From NCBI RefSeq assembly GCF_016802725.1, contig NC_052668.1, forward strand, positions 12,035,001 to 12,099,000: a stretch of 64,000 nucleotides of DNA, given 5' to 3'. Source of the DNA: Solenopsis invicta (Eukaryota > Arthropoda > Insecta > Hymenoptera > Formicidae). Shown here piece by piece: positions 27,001-39,081 of this stretch (its first letter is position 1; each line of letters opens with the position of its first letter). Under the pieces are notes generated by a model. The model worked only from the letters and a program-made list of their open reading frames with translations. It was not told the DNA's origin and did not search any database. The translations under genes and the position numbers were made by a program.

Positions 27001-28170
27001 TAACCATCTTTGGAAAATTTTGGAATGAAAATTTTATAATTCTATCATAGATAATTACTTGATCAAAATCCTCTTTAACTTAATTCGTAATGATTATTAT
27101 TTACTCTAAACGTAACATGGTACTAAACTTTTTTAATAGCATCAGATATATCTTCAGTTAAATTTTTAAAAGTATTTTTTGCAATGCAGGAAAGCGATAT
27201 TTAAAATGGACCCGTTGTATCGGCACATATGTATATTTGAGTGATTTTGTAACCTGCAGGCAACGAAACTGTGTAGAGCGGTAGTGCTTATTGTTAGCTG
27301 TTAGATGTAGGATCGATAAATCGAGCAAAAAAAAGCAATTTGTTTGCGTACGACCAGCAAGGCGACGGCGAGTTTTGTGACCGCAGTAGTACAAACAGAC
27401 GATTTGCTCCGACAAATACTTTAGTGTTTACTGTCCCCGGAAATTGTATTCGCGGCAACTATTCGTGAATGCATAATTATTGCTTGCATATATACGCAAA
27501 ACTTCGCCGACCGTTACGTGTACTTTTTTTTTTGTTCTTTCCTCGCGAAAAACGGGATTGATACATATGCACGAGAAAGCGATACCGTTATGTTTGCGCA
27601 TTTTCAATTACGATATGAAATTCATTATATTCAATCCGTTCAAGAGAATCAAGAATTAGTTGAAATTATTGTTCGAAAATAAATAATACAATTTAGTTTA
27701 TGAGCTTACAGTTGTCAATAATTTTAAGGACGCGCCCTATTGGTTAAACAATTATGAATTAAATGCATGATTGAACGGATATATTTAGTTAATAAGTTTT
27801 TAGATTAACGGATAGGTTAATAGATTTTTCATCAACGATATGAAGAAGTAGTCGCCGGCAATTTGTTGTAAATGAAACGTGATCGTCAGATATTATTATC
27901 ACTTGTGCTCCCGTGATGGCGGCGAACAAGCGAATTGGAGATCATAAAAATTTCCTCTGAAGGATGTATTTGTCGTCTCATTATTTTATTAAATCGGTCA
28001 TAAAATCGAATTATAGTAATAATCGCCTTTGGGAGAACCATGTATCAGTAGGAAAATGTCGACCTCTCGATAACGCGGATAGTAACGAAACGCACTTATC
28101 CGGATACATTTAAAATACATTCGAGCTGGAATTCTACTGAAATAGCTGTACGCTCCCCTTTCTTTTACAG
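21035..28170. other. Non-coding stretch with one orphan splice donor
   Basis: AT-rich, apart from GC-rich patches at 22.8-23.2 and 24.8-26.3 kb. No recognisable coding exon. A perfect U1-type donor (CAG then GTAAGT) sits at 23026-23034, with TATTTAAA about 50 bases upstream (22974-22981). The pair might mark a minor alternative first exon but nothing else supports it. Confidence 0.5.
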
Positions 28171-28221
28171 GAAGATATTACAGGAATAGATCCGGCCGCG
28201 CGTCGCATAGCGAAAGGTTAA
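28171..28221 (+). other. Candidate short 3' exon behind a strong acceptor
   Basis: CTCCCCTTTCTTTTACAG at 28153-28170 is a textbook branch-to-acceptor tract. Directly after it one phase reads EDITGIDPAARRIAKG and then a TAA at 28219-28221. An AATAAA lies about ten bases later (28232-28237), so it could be a terminal exon. A second phase stays open for about 33 codons, so the frame is not settled. No partner exon or recognised family was found. Confidence 0.22.
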
Positions 28222-28331
28222 GACCGCGCGATAATAAAGGCGAGCGAGCGTATTTCGTCGGAGTGATATGAAATTCCGCGTTGCGATGCCGCACTCGGCG
28301 CATGCGAGTGCGCCCGCATCACGCGACGGAT

Positions 28332-28351
28332 GTACATATGTACATATGTAC
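28332..28351. repeat. 20-bp perfect palindrome
   Basis: GTACATAT repeated so that the full 20 bases equal their own reverse complement. It may be a short (GTACATAT)n simple repeat rather than a binding site. Confidence 0.85.
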
Positions 28352-29140
28352 GTGTGGAAACAGGGCACTTTTATTTCCTCGTTTTCCCCCTTGCCGCCCG
28401 CCATGCACCGCCGTCGCCGCCCGTTTTACACGAAAATCGCACGAACCTCGTCTCTCTCTCTTCCTTTCTTTGCATTTTCTTGCCGTTTCTCTCCCCCTCT
28501 TCCCTCCTCTCTCTCTCTTTCTTTCCGCAAGTAGAACCGTGCACTATCGTGCGGCTAAAGACTCGAGGACTCTTTTCGCGATACGTTGCCTTCCGCGACC
28601 AAAAAAAATGACGGTCGTCGCGTGTACCGTGGCGCTTTCATGCCACCGGTCTCTCTGTAGCTGGGTAATCTTCTGAGATTCGCGAAACTTTCCTCGTCTC
28701 GACCTGAGCCCCGAGAAAATCGCTCTTTATCGCGGTAGGAGGGACGGAGGAGTTCCTCCTCTTCCTCTTTTCTCGCATGCACATCGGAAATATTCATCCC
28801 GAGAAACGCGATGTGGGGGTGGAGTAATCTGAAATCATAAAACTTGCTACCACCGCCCGTTGCGAAATATTTATAAACATTTATTTATTTTTTTCGCTGT
28901 CGCAAGACTGTTTACGGATAAAAACATTTCAGATCCGTTGTTGTTCCAGATTGTTTTTTTTTTTTCGTGTATTTCATGCAATTCAGTTGTAGCAAATTTT
29001 TATGTGTAATGTAATAGGATTGATGCTAGCATATTGGTCGGAAAACGGAAGCGCTTCAAATTTTAGAGTGCAATAAAATACGATTGTGCACGTGAAATTG
29101 GAAAGCAAAAACACTTTCAAGCTCAATAAAATACGATCAC

Positions 29141-29168
29141 TTGTGTCTGTTTAATCAAACAGACACAA
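29141..29168. repeat. Short perfect hairpin
   Basis: Arms TTGTGTCTGTTT and AAACAGACACAA (12 bp each, perfect) around an AATC loop. A direct repeat of CAATAAAATACGAT lies just upstream at about 29071 and 29125. It could be a transposon scar or regulatory palindrome. It is not a terminator in this eukaryotic context. Confidence 0.8.
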
Positions 29169-31344
29169 AGCATAATGTAACATCGCGTAGCATGTGCCGT
29201 ATGATGAAACGTGAAATGAATGCTTTGAAACATCATCAAGCTTGTTTAACCAAAGTGTTTATATTAAGGAGGACACTTCCGCGTTGCGGCTTTTCGCGTG
29301 AAATGTGATGCGATGTGTCCGTACGGGCACTATGGAATCTACTCTGCGGAGACTCGTCCCCGTGCCGTGTTTCTAATTTAACGAATTTCATGACACGCCG
29401 CGCCGCCGCGTGCATGCGCTAGATTCTTTTCTATAGCTACTAGAACTTTCTTGCATTTAAATAGAAACTACCTCCGGTTTACGTTTCTCATTCCGTAGGC
29501 GCGCAACGAAATCGTGTAGTTTCCAACTATTGTGACGACGTCTGGATAAACTTGCCCGTTAACTACAATCGAGTTAAGCGCCTCGACGGTAGTACTAAGG
29601 CACGTCGATTTGACTTGCCGAGAGTTATCGACGTCTTCCTACGTCAATTCCAGCCAACGAGCCAGAATTTGCATAGAACATGTCGCGCCTTGTTTGTACG
29701 CGGTCAACAACCTTGTATTATTCCTTGATCAACTTGTTATTTGCTTTTCAGGGAACGGGAGACGCCCAAGTTTTAATTTATCTTATTACCCTTGCACCGT
29801 AATGGAAATTACGTGTGCGTGTTACAAATGAGCGTAGAGAAAAGTCAATGTCGACACAGGCTGCCCAGAGCGATGTTCCCTTACGTATCTCGGAAATTAA
29901 ATATCGCAATTTATCAATATTGATAAAAACATGATCTGCTTAGATAATTAAAGCGGCGAAAGCTTGTTTAAAACCCATTGTTCGAAGCAACGCGCGCATA
30001 CTCTCTAAATCGAAATCAGTGTATTGTTAACTGAATGACAATGAATAATCTGATTTCACTAACTGCACTTATAACTATATCAATCAACGATATGCATTGT
30101 TTTTCAATGATAATACACTGATTCTGATCAATCAAAGTACCTCACTCTCCTCTCCCCCTCTTTTAATTGGAATCGCTGAAAAACAGTGAATAGTTATTAA
30201 TGCTCTAACACTGCGAATCAGTAAATTTTCACTCATTGAAATTTAAAAAGTAAGGTTTTTGATAAATCGATAAAAATACATCAAAGTGAAAACCTTGAAT
30301 GGGAATCCTCATGTACATTAACATTTATTTTATGCAAGTAATTCATGTCAAAGAAAAAGAAAATGTAGCATTATCGTTCGCTATGCCGGTTTTGGAACTA
30401 ATTTTGTCAAACGCTCATTTTTGCATGTCTTACAACAAAACTTATTACAAAAGTTATTACAACATTCGAAACGATATTATAAAGTTGGTATAAATAATAA
30501 TAAGTAACGGGAAATGTTAATCAGCGCGGACAATCAACTTATTGCGCAAACGTTATAATCAATAAACAAACGTTAATGTCATTCAGATTCGCAAAAAAAC
30601 GTATTTATAAAATAATTGCACAAGACGCGTTTTAACTAATTTCCGAGTCATTTTTAACGGTAATAAATCTGTTTTAAAAGTCATCGAAATAACGGTAATA
30701 ATTCTGTCATAATTTTGTAGTCAGCGAGATAATGACGATCCAAGTCAGCAATTTCCAATAAGCTTGCAGATGTAAAAAAATTGTCCAACTGAGTTGATAG
30801 GCCCGGTAGAAAATGATTCTTTAGCTGTAAACTATCATATGACAAATTTGTAAAAACAATATCAAAACAAAGAAACACTCAACCATATTTACGTCATCCG
30901 ATAGAACACACTTTATAGTTCGTATTTGTTTCCAAAGTTTTATTTTTAATTTTTGTTTAAAAAAATACAATCTAAAAATAAATTACACAACAATATTTTA
31001 TGGATACTGTGCTCTGAACAATGACGTAATACGGTTTTGCAAAAAAATTCATGTCAGACGATTTTCTTTCTCCAAATTTTGCGACATACTAGCGTAGATA
31101 CCTATGTTAAAAAAGCCGGCATAACGCGAGTTTATTCTCAAATATCTTTAAACGTCACGACCGACGGGGGAAGACAGATATGGCACAAAGAAAGAATCCG
31201 GTGGTTTTTGGTACGAGACGTTTAAAAGGGGATAAAAGACAGACGGTGTAGCGCGGACCGCAAAGCTACCGGAGTCTTTCTGAGATGGCACGGTCTTAAT
31301 GCCGATACAGGAAGCTCCGGTGAGAGGGTATTTCGGACGTTCAT

Positions 31345-32004
31345 TTGCATAAAGCGGATTCCTCCTTCTCTACTTTTCTATTGCCCCCTTCTCCTCCCTC
31401 ACCACTCCTTCCATTCACTTACCTCCTGCTCGCTACCTCGCCGACGACGTCTGCTTCCTTCTACATCCGCTATCTGAAAGCACTTCCACTTTCTGTTCTC
31501 TCCGCCCTTCTATCTCGGCTCAGCACGCGTACACTCGTTGTTTCGCTTTTATACGTCCTTCTGCCCCTCTTCATTGTACCTTTCAACCCTGCCTCTCTGC
31601 GTCCTGCCCTCCTACGCCACATACTGCTTATCTATCCTTTGTGTTTCTCCGAGGAACTTGAATGCCTCCTCTACGCTCGAATATCTCTTCTTAACTTAGT
31701 TCTCCAAGTTACTATTTTACTACTCTCGCCGTTTTCTTCGCGATATTTTTCTTGCCATTATTCAACACTTTTATTGTTTCTCGTTAACGCGCCTTTGTGT
31801 TTGTTACCGCGAGCGCGCACTTCTGGCTCCCCCTTTATTTTTCTGCATACGTTAGGCTTTCACGCCTCCGTTTGCTTTTATATTTTTCGCTTTCCTTTAC
31901 TTTTTATCTTCTCTCTTTTTTTATATATATATATCTGCTTTCATACATCAGCACCGTTTTTATTACCGCTCATGCCTTCATTTTTCCTTGCTCGTGATGT
32001 ATGA
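31345..32004 (+). other. Pyrimidine-rich open stretch, 219 codons, probably not a gene
   Basis: This is the longest uninterrupted frame in the window. The + strand here is strongly C/T-rich over about 650 bases. Every stop codon needs purines, so a long open frame is expected by composition. The product would be Leu/Ser/Phe/Pro-rich and hydrophobic with no loops, charges or motifs typical of a membrane protein family. A shorter second + frame inside it (31797-31997) is also open. It looks like an ancient CT-rich repeat; a real protein is unlikely. Confidence 0.45.
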
Positions 32005-32881
32005 CTTCTCTTTTATTTAGCTCGCTTCGTTTATTGTCATCTCACTCTAAACATTCTCTTATCTCAATCTCGATATTATCACCCGCGACGAATCGCTGTT
32101 TTAGATCTGTATTATCGTCAGTTCTAACCCTTATTCCCTTTATGACCCTTCTTCCCTTTATGACCCTTATTTCCCAAATCCTTATATTTCGCATCACCTA
32201 CGCACCCCTCTTGAAGTTTCGTGCTCGAGAATTTCGGCGATTCTTAACTGTGCGGATGGTACAATCGACTATTCCCTAAGGGTTCTCCCAAAAGGTGATA
32301 TAAGAATCCAGCCGAAGGGATAGCATAGGATAGCAAAAATAAAAGATATTTCACTACTGTGGAACGTGGTCTGGTAAATTTTGCAGCTAGGTCGATAGAT
32401 GATAAAAAGAAGGCGAGACGAAATAATGCTAAAATATTGCGGCACAATGGTCACGTATAATCGATTTATTTCGATGGCGGCAGAAATCAGATCTCGAAGC
32501 TCGACAAATTAAAAAAAAAGAAGTAATGCGAGATATGCGTACACCGTCCGCGCTCGCTAACCATCGTGTTATTCTATTAACTATTGTTTAACCTTGAACT
32601 ACTTGAAGCCGCGAACTCTTGTAACAGAATTCCCAAAACCGTGCCATCGATTTCCGATTGAGGTGAACGATTTACGTACATTGTGCTCGGACAGCGCACT
32701 GCAAGCTTGATTTACAGTTCACGAGATTAAGCGCCTTTCCCTGGCGAAATTCTCAGGGATCGATTATTTTTTCATCCGAGAATCTCTCTTTCGAGGTAGC
32801 CGGTTCAAACGCAGGAAAGATATCCGCTATATGCGAAATGGTTAACAATACATACATTGCATCTCCCATGTTAAGTCAACA
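32005..32881. other. Non-coding stretch
   Basis: Continues pyrimidine-rich to about 32.2 kb, with a CCCTTTATGACCCTT direct repeat near 32128-32170, then becomes ordinary AT-rich DNA. No gene seen. Confidence 0.55.
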
Positions 32882-33115
32882 TTAAGGGGATGTTATCGTT
32901 TCGAAAAGTAGGAAAGTCTACTTTTATGTAAACTTTTTTTCAGAAATTATATAAGTATAATAAATAATTTATTTTTAATTTTATACATACAATAATATCT
33001 ATATTTTATCTGTAATTAAACACTTTTGCAAGTAAAAATAATAAAAATTTATGTCCAAGCGCGTATAACAACTCCTATAAAATCTAGACGTTCAGCTCTT
33101 TGAAAACTAATAAAA

Positions 33116-33193
33116 TGTTTCAATAAACTGCTTACCGATTTAGTAACTGATGATATTTCAATTTTGATTGATCAAAATCAGTTTATTGAAACA
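33116..33193. repeat. Perfect 15-bp inverted repeat inside the TTAA element
   Basis: TGTTTCAATAAACTG at 33116-33130 is exactly complementary to 33179-33193. In the spacer is another palindrome, ATTTTGAT-TG-ATCAAAAT at 33161-33178. Together they can fold into a stem within a stem. Confidence 0.85.
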
Positions 33194-33319
33194 CTTTATC
33201 AATTCTTTTTTAAGGGATCTTAAAAAAGAGAGAAAGAGAAACAAAAAGTAAATTAGATTATTAATCTACAAATGTCCACGAGGCTGTCAATTTTTTTGAA
33301 AATTTAAAGAGTCAAACGC

Positions 33320-33527
33320 GGATTTTTTACTAATTCATTAGGCAAGCTGTAAAAAAAGTTTCAGCGTTTGGCCACTCTTTAAATTAAAAAAAAAAATAAT
33401 ATTTCGAAAAACGGGTTTAAGGCCTTAATTATTTATCTATAATTAATAAACAAAAGGTGCCCAAAGGCTGAAACTTTTTTTACATCTTGCCTAGATGTGT
33501 TCCTAATGAATCAGTAAAAAATCTGGG
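33320..33527. repeat. Long imperfect fold-back inside the TTAA element
   Basis: The segment 33320-33375 (ATTTTTTACT, TTCATTAGG, AAAAAAAGTTTCAGC) is matched in inverted orientation by 33456-33527, with small insertions. A smaller pair (TTTAAAGAGT at about 33303 and ACTCTTTAAA at about 33374) is nested at one side. The transcript of either strand could form long double-stranded RNA. Confidence 0.75.
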
Positions 33528-33986
33528 TTCCAGCATTTGTCTGCCAAGTCCAGCTGCTGGCTTCAGCTTCGTCAAATGTCCGGTTATCGTTGGTGCAAAA
33601 TTAAAATATATTGGTCTTTTTATCTTATTTCTAACGTAAAACTGTTTTTGTAGCGATTTTAAATGCAATTTTTACACACCTTAAAATTATTGGAAAAACA
33701 GTTCGCTTTTTATAACCCTAGTTTCAACGATAACCGAAATCTGTAGATCAAGATTCACTTTTTTACCACTGAGCGTCTACATTTTATGGGAGTCGTAAAA
33801 ACAATGCGCCTTCGGACACATATTTTTACAACCACTATCAATTTCATTTATTTTTACTTTCAACAATTTTTAATTATATATAAATAAAACATGTACAAAG
33901 TTTAATCTGCATACTTTCCTACTAAAAAAAAAATACACAAAATATATTTTTTTAAGCCCTTGAAACGATAACATTTGCCCTCTTAA

Positions 33987-36900
33987 ATCGCATTGTATTT
34001 GTTATTGTTGACTTGATCTTTTTCAAACATCGCAATTTACTATATAGTTCACATATAGACGTAATAATAAATAAATGCTACAAAAAGTGCAAGTACGTTA
34101 TTATTGTTATCGTGGCTCTTACAATTTTTTTATTAAATCTCGACGGTCCAACGAATTTCGCGGAACCGATTTTTCCAAAACTGACGTTGCCGATCGACGA
34201 ACGTGTGCAATTATATCATTCTGTTAAGAGACGGGTGAATTTTAATGCCACCGGAGTGACCTCGAGTTTCGCCGTCTCCGTCCCGAGGTTCTAACGCCAG
34301 CGAGAATCTTCTCGGGGCGAACCTTAGCGGTAATAATTAACATCCTCATCATTGGTGCAAGAGGCCCGTTCAAATAGATTCCGCGACGGATAGACATACC
34401 GTGGTGTGATATAACCGAACAGCCTCGAGGTCGTGTCAAATATATATGCGCGTACACAAGATCATTCCTAAATGCCTCGCAGCGGATATATGTTGAACTC
34501 GGGAGGATCTAGTCGGAGAAGTTTGCAGAACGTACCGTTGCTGTGATTACAGCGATATATAGATTTATCAAGCGTTTGCGAAATTATCTATGTCAGAATG
34601 CGTAGCTACGCCTCATTAAATACTCAATGCGTTCGGTAATCGTGCCTTCGTGCGGAACCAATCTGTCATCAATCACATAGGTCGTTAGAGAAAATTACGT
34701 GCGTCTCTGTGAGTGCCATTAAAGTTATCCAAGTTAATAAGATTTAAAAAAAAAGTGGGGGAGGGGGTGGGGGAAGAAAATTCGCGATTTCGCAACGCGA
34801 CAGTAAATGGCGAGAAAGTCGCAAAAATAGTTAATGACGAAGTTGGCCCAAGCCAATTTAGAAAGTTATGTTTCCCGTCAAAAGACGACAATCCGCAGAA
34901 GAGTTGGACAACCGTGTAAAGAAACTTTTTAAAGAGCTCGGTCGTTTGTCACGGTATATGACAAACTCTCTTCGAAAAGTTAACGCGGACGATAATCAAT
35001 TTAATTATTATACGAATCAAGGGTGTGTCACCGCGCGAATGTGAAAATCAGCGTGTTTTTTTTTCTACTTCACTTTAATTTGGACGTCCGCGTTCGAAAA
35101 TGTTTTTAGAGAAATAAAAGCATTAGCATAGGAATTTCGCAATTGATCGGATCCGTTTGGGCTGTCGTCGAAATCGAATTGTCCAGCTCAGCGGCCACAC
35201 AACGAAATTGGCCGTGAATATCCGGCGTAACAATTTTTCAAACGTGATTCACACGGTCGAAACTATTTTCAATTTAAACACGCGAATATAGAAAAAGAGG
35301 ACTTTGTTACATTACCATTGTAACCGTCGAATGAATACGCGGTACGATAAATCGGAAAATTTATTCCGTTTTATTGCGTCTTTACAATTGTTTCTTTTTT
35401 TGCATCTTTACATATCGTTCCGGCATTTGTAATCTCAAGAGAGTTGTGCGCTTGAGTGCGTCCGAGCGACGAATTTCTCGCAGTTTCGCATCGAATGAAT
35501 TAAATGTAAGGCAGATCTGCATGCATGTATATCCGTAGATGTATTGCAGACATACGTAGTGCGCGTACGTACGTAGGAAGCAAACAACAAAGATCTACAG
35601 TCAAACTTTCGAGCGCGTGCATAGTTGTTCCGGCTGCATAGATGGAAGTTCATGCGCGTCGTCAGTGAAATTGGCTGAAAACTTTCGGCAATTTGGCGTA
35701 CGCGTACGAGTAATTCACTCGCGTTCGTCTCGCGTATTGACCTCGGAAAACGTGCGCGCAGTATCGCGCGTAACGCAACAAAATGTCGATGTTGAAACGA
35801 CGCGATTGTCCGCCGGACATCCAAAACGGGGTCGAAAAATACATATTGGGGCGAGCAGCGCGCCAGTATTCTCTTCGCTTCCGGTTGCGTCAACCGAGAC
35901 ACCAATAATGAATGAAATCACATGGGACGTAGGCCTGACGCGAGCCAATTAGCCGGCTGTTTGTTTTGCTCCGAAATGACAGCACGTCGGGCAAAGTAGG
36001 CGATACAACGAGTTGCATTAAAGCGCGAAAGCAGATTGCATTACGGGCAAGAAGAAATTCGCTCCTCGAATTTTATCATTTCTGTCGATATCGATCCCAT
36101 GTCGCTCGCTGTAGAGGCGACGTCCAAGAACTCTGTTAAATTCGTAATGTCAAATTATCCAACTCGAGTTATTCTCGATCATTCCTATAAGTTTCCATCG
36201 TTCCAACTTATCTTTAATTTAATTAAAATAATGGGATTAAACAATTTAACTCAATAAATGCGTTAAATCTTATATCTGACTCAAATTTAATTTATTATTT
36301 ATTGAGTGCATACATTAATACGACCGTTAACTTTGAAACTAAGAGCAATTCGATTATAGAAAATTGATTAAATTGATTAGATGAGATTTTTTTAACCAAG
36401 TATGTTGGGTTGAAATAAAAACTTTCGACACGTATTGGAAGTTAAAAATAACAAAATGTTATTTAATTTAAGGAACTGGTTAAAGCTTTATCTTTTAATA
36501 TTTAATATTTAAAGTCCGTGACGAGATATCTGTAATTCGTAAATAAAAGTGATGTCAGTTTCACATCTCATGATTCACTGAAAAATAGAAACAAAGTCAG
36601 AACCGAACAATGGATTCAATAGCGCGGAATGACAAGCGACCTTTCGACCAGATTCCGGCGTGCAGCTCGCAAAATGGAATCATTTCGCAGCCGGAATTAT
36701 TTCCAAGACCGGAGGAATATATTCGGGGCAGCGCAGATGACGAACGCGGTCGTAAAAGTATAAAAACTCGTCTCGTAAAAATATTTTCCCGAAGCGCGGA
36801 CGCAATGTTGCCGTACCGATTTCTTATGTTTACGCTGAAATTTAAACTACTCGACACGTTTCGGTGTTGAACTTCTCACGATTGGTTCGATTTACAATTC

Positions 36901-38531
36901 AACTGAATCTATAACAGAGGAGGGGAATTCGTAGACGGTAGTTTACGTGAGGTGGACAACGTGTGAGAGAGGGATAACGCGAGGGACGGAGAGATACCTA
37001 GAGAGAGAAATTGTTAAGTCCCACCGGCTCGGCCCTAATAACCCAGGAACACGAAGACGAGTTATGACAGCCGGTGTCGTAGCCCCCTTCGGTGGGCCGC
37101 GGCTACGTGGGCGACATGTGCCATTGTTCAAACAATGCAGCCCAGCACCTTTTACCAGCACCAGCCGTACCGCATCCATTCCTCTCTTCAAGGTGACGAC
37201 CACCGCGCGGCGCATACGTTTGTCTGTGTTGGCAGGAATACTCCCGCGGTCCTAGAAATAAATACTTCCCGACTGCGAAACGAATTCATCTCGCCAATAA
37301 AATCGCGGAATCTAGTCGAGAAAGGTCACTCGTCATTCTGCGCTATTAAGTCGATCACGGTTGTGCCGAGGTACTTAATTCCATATTTACGAGAAAAACA
37401 ATAAATATTCTCTCCCACGTAGCGAGTTGTTCTATTCGACTCATCGTCCGATCGATAAAAAGATACAATCTTCGCCAGTAGTCGAAGAGCGTCGACAGCC
37501 ATAAAAAAAAATGAAAACTGAAGAATTAAGGATAAATCAGAGTAGAAAGGGCAGTCTCTTCGCGATCGTATTCCCGATCAAGCTGCCGACGATTAAATCA
37601 GTAAACTGACTCGGAATCGCGGTCTTCACTGCTCCAATCTCGGTCATGAAGTAGGAATCTCTAACCCACCGCCATCTGAGTTAGGGTAGTTTGACGCGAG
37701 GTAGTAAAACGTGACTTTACTCTGGAAATAATATCGGCTATAAAGTCGAAGATAGTAAGGTAACCAATGTCTGTTCGAAAAGTCAATTCTGGTCGCGCTT
37801 TAATCTGACAGAAAATACTTGCGGCGCTTGCGCGATATCTCGCGAATCTGTTTTTGCAATGCGCAAACGTACGATTCTAAATTATAGATGGATCGTTACG
37901 ATAACTGCTCTTCGAACTGCGAAAACACAGCGCTTGCATAAAATTATAATTAGCTGTTCTTGAAGCAACAGTGAAATCGCGTTACGACACAACGCGATAT
38001 ATTGCAAGGTTTTGCAAATGGCAAACGCGCACACGGTCACATGCAAATTAGAATGTGTAATAACGGGTATTTGGAGTCATCAATCGACAGTTGCGATGAC
38101 ACACGTACAGGAATTTAACTTCCGCTTGCAGTTATATGAATCTTTGAAGGAAGTGCGAGCGTCTAATCCTCCATCTGGCTCAGCACTGAATGAATAACAT
38201 CTGATTGATGTTGCAGCATTAGTAGCCGACGGTGATCATAAATAAGAGCGTTGTAAGCTTACGGTGTAACTTTACCGCAGCATTCGCTCGCGCGGATTAC
38301 TGTGCGCAGGTACTACTATATTACTTATCTATTTAATGCAAAAATTAATTTTACAGCTTTTTCCCCCAGCGGAGATTGCGTTATTTATTAAAGAAGTGCA
38401 CGCAAGATTAATGCCCCGCGTTCTATTTATTATCTAATTAATTTTTCTTATTGAAACTCATTATTATATATCTAGAGTGTAAAAATTAATTTTCTGTCTC
38501 CGCAGTACACAGTGTAAGTTCAACGTTTTAA
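33987..38531. other. Non-coding stretch
   Basis: AT-rich and CpG-rich DNA with no recognisable exon. The longest open stretch (minus strand, 35435-35905) lies in CpG-rich sequence that is also open on + and in another minus frame, and matches no family I know. Confidence 0.55.
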
Positions 38532-39077
38532 GAGGATGCTATAGTGACGTGAATTACCGACACATTACAGTGTTCATTAATTTTCGAATTGGCTCTACAG
38601 ATTACAAAATCTTTTTACAGAATAAAAGTACGCACCAAAACAAAGTGCGGGTTGGTAAATTTTACAAGAAAATCGAACAAAAAGTTAAAAATTTATTTAT
38701 TCTTGGCTCGTGGATCTGTCAACCGAGGTTAACTTTTGTCATTTACTAACGTTCTGTAGCTCATATGTATGAAATGAGACCACGCCGCACTTTAGAAAAC
38801 TCTAACGAACAACACTGACTGTGTGTCATTCCAGTCAAAAGCCTAACAAAAAAGTTTAACATGTAAACAGCTGTACGTGTACAAATTTCGCTTAGCGCAC
38901 GTAAACAATGGCAAGCAGAGTAGTGACTGTAATTGATAAGTCTTTTTGCAGATGGCGAAATAATCGAAAAACAAAGACAGATCTATGTGTTGGACAAAGA
39001 ACGATAGCCTGGTCTCCCTCAAAAAATAATCTGCAATGTCGACGTCGAGGAAGTTCTTCGGTCACTATAGCATCCTC
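38532..39077. mobile_element. TTAA-flanked MITE with perfect 17-bp inverted ends
   Basis: GAGGATGCTATAGTGAC at 38532-38548 is the exact reverse complement of 39061-39077. TTAA duplicates lie immediately outside (38528-38531 and 39078-39081). Length is 546 bp, with no transposase frame. This is a clean piggyBac-type non-autonomous element. Its end resembles that of the 32.9-kb element (G-R-GGATG-Y-TAT), suggesting related families. The perfect ends suggest it is younger than the larger one. Confidence 0.8.
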
Positions 39078-39081
39078 TTAA

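Larger units (their letters stand above)
28222..31344. other. Non-coding stretch
   Basis: Contains CT-rich tracts (28450-28525), a 20-bp palindrome and a small hairpin (both listed), and a second good acceptor-like sequence (TTGCTTTTCAG, ending 29752) with no usable donor behind it. No gene recognised. Confidence 0.55.
32886..33982. mobile_element. TTAA-flanked MITE-like element with nested fold-backs
   Basis: TTAA occurs at both edges (32882-32885 and 33983-33986), as in piggyBac-type target duplications. Just inside are inverted ends: GGGGATGTTATCGTTTC on the left, and GAGGGCAAATGTTATCGTTTC read from the right on the opposite strand. A second inverted match, GTAGGAAAGT, occurs further in on both sides. 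The 1.1-kb interior is AT-rich, has no transposase frame, and contains further inverted repeats. It is a non-autonomous DNA element, presumably once mobilised by a piggyBac-like transposase in trans. Confidence 0.7.

Noticed and set aside
29730..29831. Strong acceptor TTGCTTTTCAG followed by an open stretch
   Set aside because: The open frame ends within about 80 bases, has no good donor or polyadenylation signal and no recognisable peptide.
35435..35905. 156-codon minus-strand open frame
   Set aside because: CpG-rich DNA here is open in several frames on both strands; no family resemblance and no splice signals around it.
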